Source: Hydractinia symbiolongicarpus
Taxonomy: Eukaryota; Cnidaria; Hydrozoa; Anthoathecata; Hydractiniidae
Assembly (NCBI RefSeq): GCF_029227915.1
Contig: NC_079887.1
Location: forward strand, 6,572,001 to 6,636,000
Direction: 5' to 3'
DNA: 64,000 nucleotides
Under the pieces are notes generated by a model. That model did not search any database, had not been told where the DNA came from, and worked only from the letters and a program-made list of their open reading frames with translations. The number at the start of each line of letters is the position of its first letter. The stretch's first letter is position 1. The position numbers and the translations under genes are program-made. Of this stretch, positions 50,482 through 62,691 are shown in pieces.

Positions 50482-50674
50482 GTTTTTACTTCGCCGTGGT
50501 TAAAAAAACAAGGGGCTGAGAACGAAGATAGTTCTATTCCACCAACAGAAGGGCATCTATTCAAAGTCGCACTGTTCCGTACAAAATTTACGAAGTGAGG
50601 GTGTACGAAGTAGGTCGCCGTTACACGAGGCATGCACTTTTGTACAAAAGGGGGTTGGTTATTTGGTATATATC

Positions 50675-51020
50675 AACCTCGTTTCCAGCGCCTGTTGTCT
50701 TGTTTTTTTTTGCTCTGCAATTTATTGACGTACAACAACACCACTGGACACAAACGGCATTTCAAAAATCATTTGTGTCCATGACTTAATTTTTTGCAAT
50801 TCAAAAACACTTCCTTCCTATGATTCAAACAATCTCTTTTGCTTCTGCCACTTTCTCTCTTCTGCACTTAACACTTCTCTGCCTACTCTGCTAACCCTGA
50901 TGCACTGATAACTCGAACATTTGATAACTCAATTTTTACTTTCTTGTTTTTTTATTTTCTTGGTTCCTTGAAGGTTCGAGTCAGCGGGAGTGTTAATACT
51001 GCCCTGGGAACGAGGTTAAC
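50675..51020. mobile_element. ~345-bp element with imperfect inverted ends (CCTCGTTCCCAGGG type)
   Basis: TCAACCTCGTTTCCAGCGCC at about 50673-50692 and GCCCTGGGAACGAGGTTAAC at 51001-51020 are imperfect reverse complements and face each other. The same end motif occurs alone near 13711, 30885, 40705 and 57062. It looks like a MITE family with about 20-bp ends. Its interior is non-coding. Confidence 0.55.
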
Positions 51021-51399
51021 ACTGGTGGAGCTCCTTTTTTCTTACTCTTAGTTTCTTGTCCAAACAAAACATACATAAGAGCAGAAAAAGCTGCTAATGT
51101 ACTTAATATTGAGATACTTTATAAAAGAAGAAAAATCAACATTCTCACTTTTTGTTTAGGAGTAGTACTCTGAAAGAAGGATCTTTCTTACAGGATAATT
51201 TATCTAAGTGTTGTAAGAACCCATAAAAATTTAGTTTAGAGGAGGGTTACAATCATACGCACCTACCATTAGGGAACAAATTCTTGGATGTTTATCAATA
51301 GGTGAAATCCATATAGTCATGAAAAGCTGATATGAAATACCTGTGACTTGATTTAGATTTTTTCAAACTTTAGCTTTAACTCAAAGGGATTTTGTCCGC

Positions 51400-52190
51400 A
51401 CTTCGTAATCTATCGCACTTTGTAATCCCACCTTGTCACACTTTGCAATCCCAACTTGTCACACTTTGCAATCCCACCTTGTCACACTTTGTAATCCCAC
51501 CTTGTCACACTTTGTAATCCCACCTTGTCACACTTTGCAATCCCACCTTGTCATACTTTGCAATCCCAACTTGTCACACTTTGCAATCCCACCTTGTCAC
51601 ACTTTGTTACCCCACCTTGTCACACTTTGTAATCCGACCTTGTCACACTTTGCAATCCCACCTTGTCACACTTTGCAATCCCACCTTGTCACACTTTGCA
51701 ATCCCAACTTGTCACACTTTGCAATCCCACCTTGTCTCACTTTGTAATCCGACCTTGTCACACTTTGTTATCCCACCTTGTCACACTTTGTAATCCCACC
51801 TTGTCACACTTTGCAATCCCACCTTGTCTCACTTTGTAATCCGACCTTGTCTCACTTTGTTACCCCACCTTGTCACACTTTGCAATCCCACCTTGTCACA
51901 CTTTGCAATCCCACCTTGTCACACTTTGCAATCCCACCTTGTCTCACTTTGTAATCCGACCTTGTCTCACTTTGTTACCCCACCTTGTCACACTTTGCAA
52001 TCCCACCTTGTCACACTTTGTTATCCCACCTTGTCACACTTTGCAATCCCACCTTGTCACACTTTGCAATCCCACCTTGTCTCACTTTGTAATCCGACCT
52101 TGTCTCACTTTGTTATCCCACCTTGTCACACTTTGTAATCCCACCTTGTCACACTTTGTATCCCACCTTGTCACACTTTGCAATCCCCTA
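51400..52190 (+). repeat. 23-bp satellite, about 34 copies
   Basis: The unit TTTG(C/T)AATCCCACCTTGTCACAC is repeated head to tail for about 790 bases with few changes. Variant units (TCTCAC instead of TCACAC, CCGACC instead of CCCACC, TTACCCC/TTATCCC) recur in blocks spaced 92, 115 and about 137 bases apart, so higher-order duplication has occurred. 23 is not a multiple of 3, and the long open frames across the array are a by-product. Confidence 0.95.
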
Positions 52191-54059
52191 CAAATGATGG
52201 CTAGAAGGTTTTCTTTTAATGAGTACATACACTTTTGGCTTCTTTCACACGAATTTAAATACTCTGTCGTCCAAACAGTTCTTAGCTGAAAAAAACTTGA
52301 TATTACTGGGTATTTCGTGCATATAAAAGAGATTACTATTTGGTTGATAATGATATACATATATTTTTGTGTTATGAACCTACATACATTATATCAACTT
52401 TAAAAACTCAACTTTTAAAACAATATCGTACTTTGCAGGCAAGACTTACTGATATTCTTTTTTAGTCACTGTCTTTTCTTTTTTTTTATATCAATATGTT
52501 TTACACAACTCTGTCTGTTGGTGGTGGCTATATTTCTTTGGATGGAGGATTAAATACATACGACCTCGGTCAGCACTATATTCCACCTTACACAGGAGGA
52601 ACGAAACAAACGATTGAAGGGTATTCAATAACTGGTGGGCTAACACTGGCACTCCGGCAGATAGGTTTTAGTAACATGCGGTTATGCTTACCGTTAGAGA
52701 AGATCGACAAGCAAGAACACGAAACCAGTTCATGTCTTGATAAGTCGCAGAAGGAAGCCTTGTGTATATATAATTAAAGGAAATGCAAGCTTACTTCAAT
52801 TGGTGACGGATGCGAATAGAAGGACAAGCTTGAAATCTACTGACTATCTTATTCTAGGAAGTTGCAAAGTAGCGATTAAAGGAAATATTAGGAAGGATAA
52901 TTCAGAAATAGAAGAACAACTAAAAGCTATATATCACGAAGATGAAAATTTTATATTAAAAGTGTGGTTTTGAGACATGATCTTTAGTTTTGTATATATA
53001 TGTGTTCCGAACGTGTGTTCGGTTAATTGTGTTTAAAAGTGAGTGTTCGTATTCTTTTAATAGCGTGGCCATACTTTTATAATTAATGATCAAAAACATG
53101 TGTGAAACAATGTTGATTATTTTCTTACACTTCCTATTATTTTGTCGGCGAAGTTTCAAAATGGTGGCTAACATCCTACAAACGAATCGATAAAAGCTAC
53201 TTCTTTCTTGACCGCGGATCCTATATTTATGTAACTGTCATGTACCGAATCAAACTCACAAATATTTTTATCACTCCCAAGTCTGGCTTCGATCGGTACA
53301 TCGTTCATAAGAGTTAAAGTCGAGTTGAATTGAATCTCACAAGAAGTTTCCAACACAGTAGCTTCTTTCAACAACAATTATCTGTTAATGTAGCAGTGAG
53401 CATGCTTAAGTCTGGTTCAACTTGGCATAGACTCAAGGCGCAACAAGGTTTGCGGCACAGCCAGTCCATTTGTGTGGCACGGCTTGACTTGGTGCGGTTA
53501 GATATTGATTAGAAAAACTGTGTTGAGCAAAAATGCATGAAAATTTTGTGAGTTAAACATTCTGTTATGTTATATCTTATATAATGGGTCTAAAACCACC
53601 AAAAAGTTTTTAACACACAACTTGTAGTAAAAAGGTACACTTAAGCGTAGTTATTGATTTACTCTTGCTACTTCTCTTTGTATTCAATTAGAATTTTTGC
53701 ACGAATTTTGCGGAAAGTGCAGGTTGACAACAACGGTTGCAGTTACCGTGAAAAATTTCATAGTTTTTCACGAGTAACTGTCTTTAATGGTTGTAAAACA
53801 GCTGTATGCTTTTGCCTTTATTGTGCAACCATTGGAAACTAGGCTAAATGATTTTCGCGGTTACCATGACGCGATCGAACCATTTTTGTTTTTAAACTGA
53901 CGTTTACAATATGTGTATATGACGTCAAATACGAAATTTTATGTCAGAGTATTTCAAACTCTTTCTACCGATAAGACGATTTCGACTTAAGTAGAGTAAA
54001 AAGTGATATTTTTTTTTATTACATTGTTTATAAAAAAAATTGGAATAAAAATTTAACAA
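52191..54059. other. Intergenic region left of the ankyrin gene
   Basis: Contains the broken ORF pair at 52496-52976 and an imperfect stem-loop at 53740-53780 (CAGTTACCGTGAAAAA against TTTTTCACGAGTAACTG). A minus-strand open stretch at 53168-53377 is hydrophilic but has no recognisable family. Confidence 0.5.
52496..52976 (+). pseudogene. Unidentified ORF pair, probably one reading frame broken by a small indel
   Basis: Two overlapping plus-strand frames: 52496-52777 starts MFYTTLSVGGGYISLDGG and ends after KEALCIYN; the second frame continues as IIKGNASLLQLVTDANRR to FILKVWF and stops near 52973. The overlap sits on a short TATATA run, where loss of one TA unit would explain the shift. Read together it would be about 160 residues, with balanced composition rather than simple repeat. 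I do not recognise the family. Alternatives are an intron I cannot see, a sequencing indel, or chance. Confidence 0.3.
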
Positions 54060-57000
54060 ATGGCGTTTGATAAAACAATAGCCGCTTTGTTTTCAAAAAA
54101 GAAAACTCGAAAGAGAAAGAAGAATAACTCAAGACCTTCTTCTCGTGTGTCTGCGACATACAGTTTAGAAGATCGATCAAGTGCTTCAAACTGCAGCGAC
54201 ATATCAAGAGATGATATTGAAGCAACTCCAGTGGAAATCGTGGATGATAATGCATCGCAAGCAGACTCCGCTACTGATGTAAGCGAAGATAACTCTGTTT
54301 ACGCCTTTTCAGAAGACTCGCAAGTCTTAGTTCGAAACAGGCTGGTCCGGAATGTTGATTATGTCGAGGAGCAAGAGCTAGATGCAGAAAATGAGTTGAT
54401 TAATGATGGTGATAACCATAATGTTGTCAAAAGTGAAGATGACAATGACAGTGACTGCGAAAATGATGATGTCTCGGTGACCCAATTATATATGGGTTCT
54501 TCCAGAGATTTCTTCGGTCCCAACGCAACGCATGTGGATGAGTGCAACACTAGTGAAGGAAAAAATAAGAATGCCGCCTCGTTGGTGATGAAGAAATCTT
54601 CATTGATGTCAAAATTAAAGAAGAAGATTAAAAAACTCAGTAATGAAGAAAGAGTGAAACAAAAGAAGGACAAAGGTTGGGTCCAGAGGGAAATGGGAGA
54701 GACTGAGAAGATTAGAAAGGAAAGAAGAGCTGTGTTGAAGCGTTTGAATAAAAGAGATATAGAAGAGGTAAGTGCAGTGGTGTTTTTTTCGTTTTACATG
54801 TTTGTTTGTTTGTTTTACATGTTTGTTTGTTTGTTTGTTCGTTTCAAAGAGTTCAGAACAAAAAGCACCAATACTGATTAAATTTTTGTGTGCTTTGTAG
54901 GTTAGCTTGAATGCTAATTTAAACGAGTAAGCGCGTATAATTTGCATCTTTATTGGGAGATAAAAATCAAAGTCGTGTTGTATTTTAATCAGAAATGAAT
55001 GAACTGGCAATAAATGTAAGCTGTTAAAACATAAAAAAGTTTTTGGCACTTAAGTGACAATGAACGCTAAATAAGCCATAAAATAACTTTTAAAATCGAA
55101 AGCTCAGAAAAATAAGTCTTTGTAAACAAAAAAATAAATCCACGTAAAACAGTGTAACAAACTTTTAGCGAAAGGAAGAAGAAAGACTAAGAAAGCTGAA
55201 CAGATCATCGTGCAGTCGTAATCAAGTTTCATCTACTCATTCTGCTTCGCCGACTATTCGAGAAGTTTATAGTCCAGTGAAGATTTTCTCCATTCCACGA
55301 TGGAGACCACGTCGCGTTTCACCTCTCATTGGCGTTGTCCAATCTATGATCACAGAGGAGGAGTGCCAAGGACTTCTATCAGAACAATGCTTTCCGCCAC
55401 GACCAAAACCAGAACCAAAATGGGTGCCACCGAAGAGAACGCCTCAGCCGACTCCCACGCCTCCACCGACACCACCACCAAGATCTCCCGGTTTACCATC
55501 CAGTTTGACATCATCTTGGATTGATTTTGATGCATTAAGACCTGATACAAGATCAAGAGGGCTAAAGGCCGCTAGTAAACGGAGGCTCTATGGCTTTGAC
55601 ATCTACGGAAATCCTCTTTGGGTAGACCCACTTCCTGAAGGTATTGAATATTGCTACGTTAAAGACGGGATCGATGGTCCTGAAATTATACGCAGACTTT
55701 CACAATACCGCGCAGATTGTGATTACAGAGCTCGATTGGAAGAAAAAAAGGCAAGAGCAGAAGAGAATCCTCCTGAGAATCCGGATGATCTTATTGAATA
55801 TAATCGGGAGACTGCTGAAGGGTATATGCGGGATGCATGTGAAGCCAGAAATAAAGAAGAATACGAAGAAGATAAGAAAAGAAAAAATATGGAATTTAGG
55901 ATAAGAAGAAGAATTGCAGAAGGAAGTTACCCCAATGCATCTGTAAAAGAAGAAGACCTACCGAGCTTATTGAGGTACTTTTTGTAAAATATATATACAT
56001 AAATATACATACATATACATAAATAATTATGTTAATTGTTGCAGGAATTTAAATTTGCAAGAATTCGTATTTGCGGGTATTCAAATTCGCGGGACTTTGA
56101 ATTCTTGCGTTTTTGAAGAATGTGTTTAACAGATGGCGATATTCATGACTCAATCCTCTGTAAGGTTATGTTTTGTTTTCCTGCATACGGAGTTCTGTTT
56201 GTATAGTTAAAAAAGAAAATTAAGAAAGAAAATAAATAACAAATTCATGAAGAGTGAACTCCATGAATGTGTAATATTAAAAAATTGAGCGGGAATTTTA
56301 ATTCACGGAGGGCTGCTTTTGTAACATATGAATTTAAATATCAAGAATATTTGGCTTTCGATCTAAACAAAGTCCTGAAACAAAGTTGGGTAAAATTGGA
56401 TCAAAAGAATGCATGTTGCTTTTATTCAAGAACCTTTTTGGCATGGTTGCTGAGTCTCACTCATCATCCTTTTACGTTTTTTTTTTCTTCAGGTATGTTT
56501 GGAAAGGTAAATTGAAAAAGGTGGAAAATTATTTAGCTGACAAACGCAATCACGACGTAATCAATAAACGAGATCATAGAGGAAGGTAAGCACAAGTTTT
56601 CATGTACAATACTAGTTTGCCGTACGACACCGGTTTGTGGTTCGGCACCAGTTTGCCGTACGACACCACTTTGCCGTACGACACCACTTTTCCGTACAAT
56701 ACCAGTTTGCCATAAAGCCTCTGCTTTCATTAATTTTGTTCAGCAAATGCCCCTCTAACATACACTTCCTTTTATAATTTTTTTACCAAACGCAAATTTA
56801 GTTAAGACACCTGTTAAGAAGGTTTTGAAACTAAGAATTGCTGTTAAAAATCAAAAAACACTCGTCTGGTTTGTCAGGTTTATTTAACATATTTTATCTA
56901 AGTCCAATACATAAACACAGCCTAAGTAAACATAAACACAGCTGGAATAGCAATATCGTGCCCAGTCCCTACAAATTTTATTGTATTCGCCAAAGCTTGG

Positions 57001-59403
57001 TCAAACGGCGATAAGAAATGGTTTATTTGCATCGTCCCAAATTGTCAATAATAGAAAAAAAGCCCTGGAGACGAGGTTGGTGTCTATTATTGTACCACTT
57101 TACGTGTATCAAAGGAGATATCTGCAGCACGCTTTTTGTTTATTTGTTGCAGGTCAGCACTGCATTACGCAGCTTCATGGGGATGTTGCAGGATAATGAA
57201 GCTGTTGTTAGAAGTACCTGGTATAAGTTTGAATCGAAGAGACGAAGATGGAAAAACACCTTTGTATAAGGTATTAGATTAACTGATATTGACAAGAGAC
57301 CAAAATATAATATAATAATAGGTGTCAGTCCGTGGGTTAAAAATGGTAGCTGCGAGCCGCGACACACGCATCCAGTAAAGTTCTTCACAGTATTACGATT
57401 AGTTTGATGTTTGATGAAGCTTGGTAAAGTTTGATGACGCCAGAGATGTACCATGATGTGTCTTTAAAAATGCATTATATTCTAAGATTTCTCCATAATG
57501 TATCTCAAGTTTTTATCTCAAAAAAATGACCTAACGCTAGTGATAACGGCTTTGCTCTAATTATTTAAAAATGGCGGTTTTAGGCTGTGGAAATTCGCAG
57601 TAACAACGCTGTAAAGATGTTGCTACAAAAGGGCGCAAACTTGCTTATGAAAGCACGTGATAGGCGGAATGCCTTTGAATACGCCCTTCAAGAACTCGGT
57701 GACAATAGTATTCAGATGATCAAGTATTTATACAACGATTGTGGAATGAAAGACTTGAGAAAGGAGAGAGGGAAGATGACATTCGTTCATTTAGCATGCT
57801 TAGCGAGAAGAAATATTCCAGTGACGAAAACTTTAGACATGTTGTTGGCAAGAGAAAACATCAATGCTACAGAAGGAATGGGAAGGTACTTGACAACTTT
57901 TTATCTCTATATTAGTACATTGTCTGAAATGCGATATTTTAAGGACGAGCTAACCCGGTGGTTTTTCCTTGGGCAAACGACTAGTCTCTATAATAATAAC
58001 CGTTGTCTGTCTGTCTCTACGCAAAATCGTACCGCGGTAGCGAGATACATAAAATATGGTATATACAGGACCGCCGAACCTGTGGGTTTTCACAAGCTAA
58101 GGACTAGTGTATAATATAACGCTCGCCGTCTGTCTATTTGTCTGTCTGTGAGCTAAAGATAATAGCTGTGGGTAACAACTGGAGGATTTCCGTAGATTTT
58201 ACCAAGGGGTGAATTCCAGTGTATATTTTCACTGTTTTTCAACTAGTTGTATTTTATTTTCGTTACGTCTCTTCGTTGTGTTATCAGGTCCAAAACTATG
58301 TAACGTCTAGAACGTCTCTGAGTAAACAGGCACCAAAAAGTTTAATAGGGATTCTATTTGCATGGTTGGTTCTTTATCTTTTTATTTAAACTAAATTAAC
58401 TACCAGCTTAATTTAAAACTTTTTCTACCATAGAACTGCATTAATGCTTGCTACACAAACAAACCGTCCGGACATTGTTCAACTTCTACTTCACCATCAC
58501 GCTGATGTTATGCATTTGGATATGAGACTTACCACAGCAAAAGGTTACGCCGAGCCTGATTCCGAGTAAGTGACCACTTTGCTCGGAAATTTTTTTATTT
58601 TGTTGGAATGAAGTTTCCAATCATTGAAGTTTTAGGCAGGAATGAGACAGTTAACCCTGAATTGTTGAGTCACAAAAACGGCAGATTTGTCACAAATGAA
58701 AATGAACGAATGTAATGTTTTTTCTCATTCAGAATTTACAAAATGTTGGACAATGCAATGTTGAAAGTTTCGAGAAAGGTACGTACGTTCTTTTTTTAGA
58801 AACGCAAATGTAATCGATATATATTTTTAATATGGCCAGAATCTTGTTTACATTCTGACCATATTAAAGTTTCTGGTTTGTTTTATATTGAACCTAACAG
58901 CAAACGAATTTTTTTTTGTTTTATTGATTTGTTACTTTGTGCGTCCTAAGAAATTTCACTTTTCTTGTCTAGAAAGCTCGTGCTAGAGAAATGGAGAAAG
59001 AAGTTTCTGAACAGTTAAAAAAACAACAACAAAAATATAAAACTTCAACTAAGACAGTCAAGACTGCCACAGGTGTCGAGTATGTCAATCGGATTTTCTT
59101 ATTTTCCACTAGTGTTTGTTCACTGTGAGCTGTCTTTACTCAATCTCGTCTGATGATTTTGATTTTTTAACCCATAAATGCTAGAAAATTTATCACCTTC
59201 CAAATGTCATTCCTAGGGCGTCTCTTTTACTTTAAAGTATGTGGCGGACACGTGTCTCGTGTAAAGGCTAACACATAAAAATTAAGTACAGGTAAAAGTT
59301 AAGTAAATGATCGAATCTTTTTATTTCGTTTAGGGTAAAAGTCAAAGATCCATTTGGCAAACACCAGAATAGAATTTTACCAACGACAACTTTTTTTAAA
59401 TAA
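54060..59403 (+). CDS. Ankyrin-repeat protein with a long disordered N-terminus (family not assigned)
   Basis: Nine coding exons: 54060-54767, 55169-55974, 56493-56585, 57153-57270, 57584-57885, 58434-58565, 58733-58778, 58973-59079, 59334-59403, all in phase, 793 aa, stop TAA at 59401-59403. The N-terminal 236 residues are basic (KKKTRKRKKNN), then acidic and Ser-rich, ending in a Lys/Arg-rich helix that continues into exon 2. A Pro/Thr run (PQPTPTPPPTPPPRSP) is near residue 325. A Trp/Tyr-containing region (YGFDIYGNPLWVDPLPEG) and a charged Glu/Arg helix follow. About four to six ankyrin repeats span residues 505-720 (HRGRSALHYAASWG, EDGKTPLYKAVE, TALMLATQTNRPDIVQLLL). A Lys-rich coiled-coil-like tail ends in ILPTTTFFK. 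Ankyrin repeats bind partner proteins; the partner is unknown. I found no named homologue from memory. Confidence 0.9.
56602..56711 (+). repeat. 18-bp tandem repeat, about six copies, in an intron
   Basis: The unit (C)AGTTTGCCGTACGACAC is repeated with minor changes directly after exon 3 of the ankyrin gene. TACGAC/GTCGTA-type half-sites recur each unit. Being 18 bases long it leaves the reverse frame open, but this lies in an intron. Confidence 0.85.
57940..58150 (-). repeat. Junction fragments of the dispersed family of 4091-4680
   Basis: In intron 5 of the ankyrin gene. On the minus strand, GACAGACAGACA and a TATTATTATA stretch are followed by GACTAGTCG and a GGAAAAACCACCGGGTTAGC-like head; a second tail-like GTCTGTCTATTTGTCTGTCTG occurs at about 58128. 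Heads and tails of two copies appear to abut. Confidence 0.5.
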
Positions 59404-59412
59404 TTTTATACA

Positions 59413-59808
<396 letters not shown>

Positions 59809-59835
59809 TTGTATATAAAAAATGTTTATGCCCAT

Positions 59836-59910
59836 GGTTGATGTATGTTTGGATACTGGTGGACATTCTCTGACGTGAGTTCGACTCTCACCTCCGGTTG
59901 ACAAAATACT
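59836..59910 (+). mobile_element. tRNA-like SINE fragment
   Basis: GGTTGATGTATGTTTGGATAC (A-box-like) is followed about 40 bases on by a GAGTTCGACTCTC B-box-like motif and a closing stem-like CACCTCC. The remainder of a tRNA fold is imperfect. Probably a SINE head or a decayed tRNA copy. Confidence 0.4.
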
Positions 59911-60743
59911 GAAACCAAGGCTAGATAAATAAAAAGAACAATAGCTAAAAATTGTGTACTTTCTGTCCAAGTACATGTCATATAAGGGATTCCAGGAATT
60001 TACAGCAACGAAAACAAGCTTTCAAAATTTATTCAATACAAATCTATTCTTCGGATAGTCTCTTTAAAGGGGAAGTTAACCCAGAAATTATTTTTTGATG
60101 TATAATCCAATAAATACATACAATTACAAAAAAATTTTAGCTTAGTTCCTGAATTTTGTGGTTTCTTTAAAACCAGCGAGGAGTTGTCTTTTTTTAGTGG
60201 TTAAATTAAAAATATTAATCAGTTTTCTTTTTGCGTATGATTAATATTTTTGCACACAACACATTAAAAATGAAGTAACAGCATTATACATTATCTTTTT
60301 AAAAGGACAGAGAGGTAAAAATAAGCACCCACAACAATTATCAAAGATAGATCAATGAAAAAGTTTAGAATTTGTATGTAAAATCTTGCACGGTAACAAC
60401 TTTCTGCACACATTTACGTCATAAACAGCGTACCAACCAGCTTTTTTGACTTACATAGGGATTGAAATTTTAATCGAAATTTTGAAAGAGAAAGCGTAAG
60501 TTTATGTTCAAAGTATGAAAGTGGTGACTTTTGTGCTATCAAGAAATAATGTTTGGGTTAATTTTCCCTTTAATTACTATTGGTACTTCCCGCGATCGTG
60601 GTATTAGTGCATTTAAACTTTAAGTTACGAATGCTATGCAATACAGCAATTGCTGAACTAGACAACCGCCTTCTCATGCCGAATAATAAGCAGAAATGAT
60701 TGAGTCACACTTTTATAGTCTCAGCTATGACTCTGCCGAAGTT

Positions 60744-60812
60744 TGAACTTACGACCTTTCACATTGTAAGCGAACGCTCCACCACAAGACCACTATTATC
60801 GGTGTCGGTGGC
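60744..60812 (-). mobile_element. tRNA-like SINE fragment, minus orientation
   Basis: On the minus strand, GTCTTGTGGTGGAGCGTTCG (A-box-like) is followed by GGTCGTAAGTTCAAACTTC (B-box-like) at tRNA-like spacing. There is no closed acceptor stem, so it is a retrotransposed tRNA-like piece rather than a tRNA gene. Confidence 0.45.
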
Positions 60813-61934
60813 ACAAGGAAACGCATATGGGAAATAACAACTTTATGTCTATTGAAAGGCATCGGCTGGTTGTTTTTCCGGATCTGGTTATCAGCCTAAA
60901 TATGCTGAAAGATTATGACATGACTGCGAGGAAAAAGGTCTCCATCAGGTTAAACTAAATCCTGTCAAATGGTTTTAAACACCAGTGGACACAAAAGCCA
61001 CTGCAAATTTTGAGATGCCCAATCCGCGTTCACATTCAGCATCTCTTCGATGTATTCTGTAGTAAGTGTAACTTGTTTAGAAAGAACGAAATCCACGTAT
61101 TTACTTGGTTAAATTGAGACTCTGTAATATGAGTACCCCTATCCCCAGTAAGAGAAAAAATAATTTTACAATGACATAAAAACACGTAAAAATACTTTTT
61201 TCACGAAGCTTTTCGTTACATAGTAATATCTTCAGGTATATACAAAATTTTAAAATTATCTACTTTATATGCATTATTAAAATACCATAATTATCGAAGT
61301 AAAAACGATTTTTTCGTTTAGTATCGTTACTAAAAGAACTAAAATTACCGTTTCACTTTAGTTCCGCCAAAAATTTTTTTCAGTGCAATTATTTTAGCTT
61401 CATATTTAGCATACACAGACTCAGCGTAGAGAGATTCCACTGTATAAGACTAGCTGTAAGTCCTATGAAAAAATCACTGAATATTAAAAAGGATAATTGA
61501 TATACAGTTTTTGATGACATTAGTAAAAAGATGCCAAAAATATATAAAAATATCAGTTTTGCGGTCCTTTTAAGAATATAAATACATAGGTTAGGTGAGC
61601 AGCCTTTAAAATGCAAGTTGCGCTCTCTAACAGGTCTGTCGCTCATTTAGCACAATTATGAAAGTAATGTATGTGATTATGTGGTTTTGTCGAGCGGGAA
61701 AAGGGAAATATTAGGGATTATATATTTTGTTGACTTCAGTGAAATCCGGTGAATGTCCAAAATAGATTTAAATTTGCTTACCTGTGAACAAAAATGTAAG
61801 GAATCATGTGCTTTAAGCGAACGGTTAAGGAAATATTTGAATTTAACGACTCTCTGGCGATGTTATCAACCCATCGATTCCAAAAGTCTAGCTTACGGAA
61901 ATTTCTTACTTTTGGTAACCAGTGGATCATTCCA

Positions 61935-62012
61935 CAAAACTGGAACTGAGAGAATTTTAGCCAGCAACCATTAGGTTAGTACCCCACTGCTCTACCAATG
62001 AGATATCGGTTC
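61935..62012 (-). mobile_element. Possible decayed tRNA-like sequence, minus orientation
   Basis: CATTGGTAGAGCAGTGGGGT on the minus strand fits a tRNA D-arm/A-box very well, but the expected B-box downstream is degenerate (GGTTGCTGGCTAAAATTC). Confidence 0.3.
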
Positions 62013-62691
62013 GAGAGCGAGGCGAGTTTGCGATTACCTTTTCCATCACTACTCCACAAGTTCCGTTGGTGGTTGGAAACCACCAGTACAAGCCTTCGCT
62101 TTCACCAATTACGGTCACCTATCAGTATGTGTGTTTCACTACGATATAGTTCCAGCCCATATATCAAAATCAAATTATGTATAATGTCGGTATCTTATGC
62201 CTTCTTCCTCACATGTCTAACAGCTCTCTAACTTAGAAGGGTCGGCTTACCAGATAGCTCCATATAAAGGAACTTTTTTTTAAATATTAGCTGGAAGTTG
62301 TCTTTCAATTTCCTCAGTTCAACATAGAGGTCTATCACTCTTGACAGCAATACAAATACGTAAAAGAACTCACATTTTTCAGTCTACGAAGTTTTAAAAA
62401 CGCTTTTAACGCATAGAATTTCACCTGAAATACATAATTTTTGTACATGCCAAAGCACAATGTTAGAAGATTGTAAATAAGTGCTTTTTATCTACTGATA
62501 ATTTTCCATTCTATCCACGACTCTTACGCCACTAAGCATTATGTAATGTCTTGCTATTTGGCTGCATTAAAACCTTAGTAAATGGTCGCGGAATGCAAAG
62601 CTCTTAGTAAGAATAATGGCTTTGTATTTTTATTAGATATTTGGTAGATGAACATACTATGAACAACAATTTTAAATAGCTGAAAATGCTT

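Larger units (their letters stand above)
59911..62691. other. Intergenic region between the ankyrin and MYND genes
   Basis: AT-rich, with two tRNA-like minus-strand fragments (60744-60812 and 61935-62012). Open stretches at 61389-61646 and 61753-62231 have no recognisable family. A minus-strand AATAAA at 62629-62634 may end the MYND transcript. Confidence 0.5.

Noticed and set aside
51433-52289. Several open frames of about 80-140 codons with repeats such as SHFAIPPCHTLQSHLV
   Set aside because: They arise from the 23-bp satellite, in which stop codons are absent by chance; no splice or start context and no protein family.
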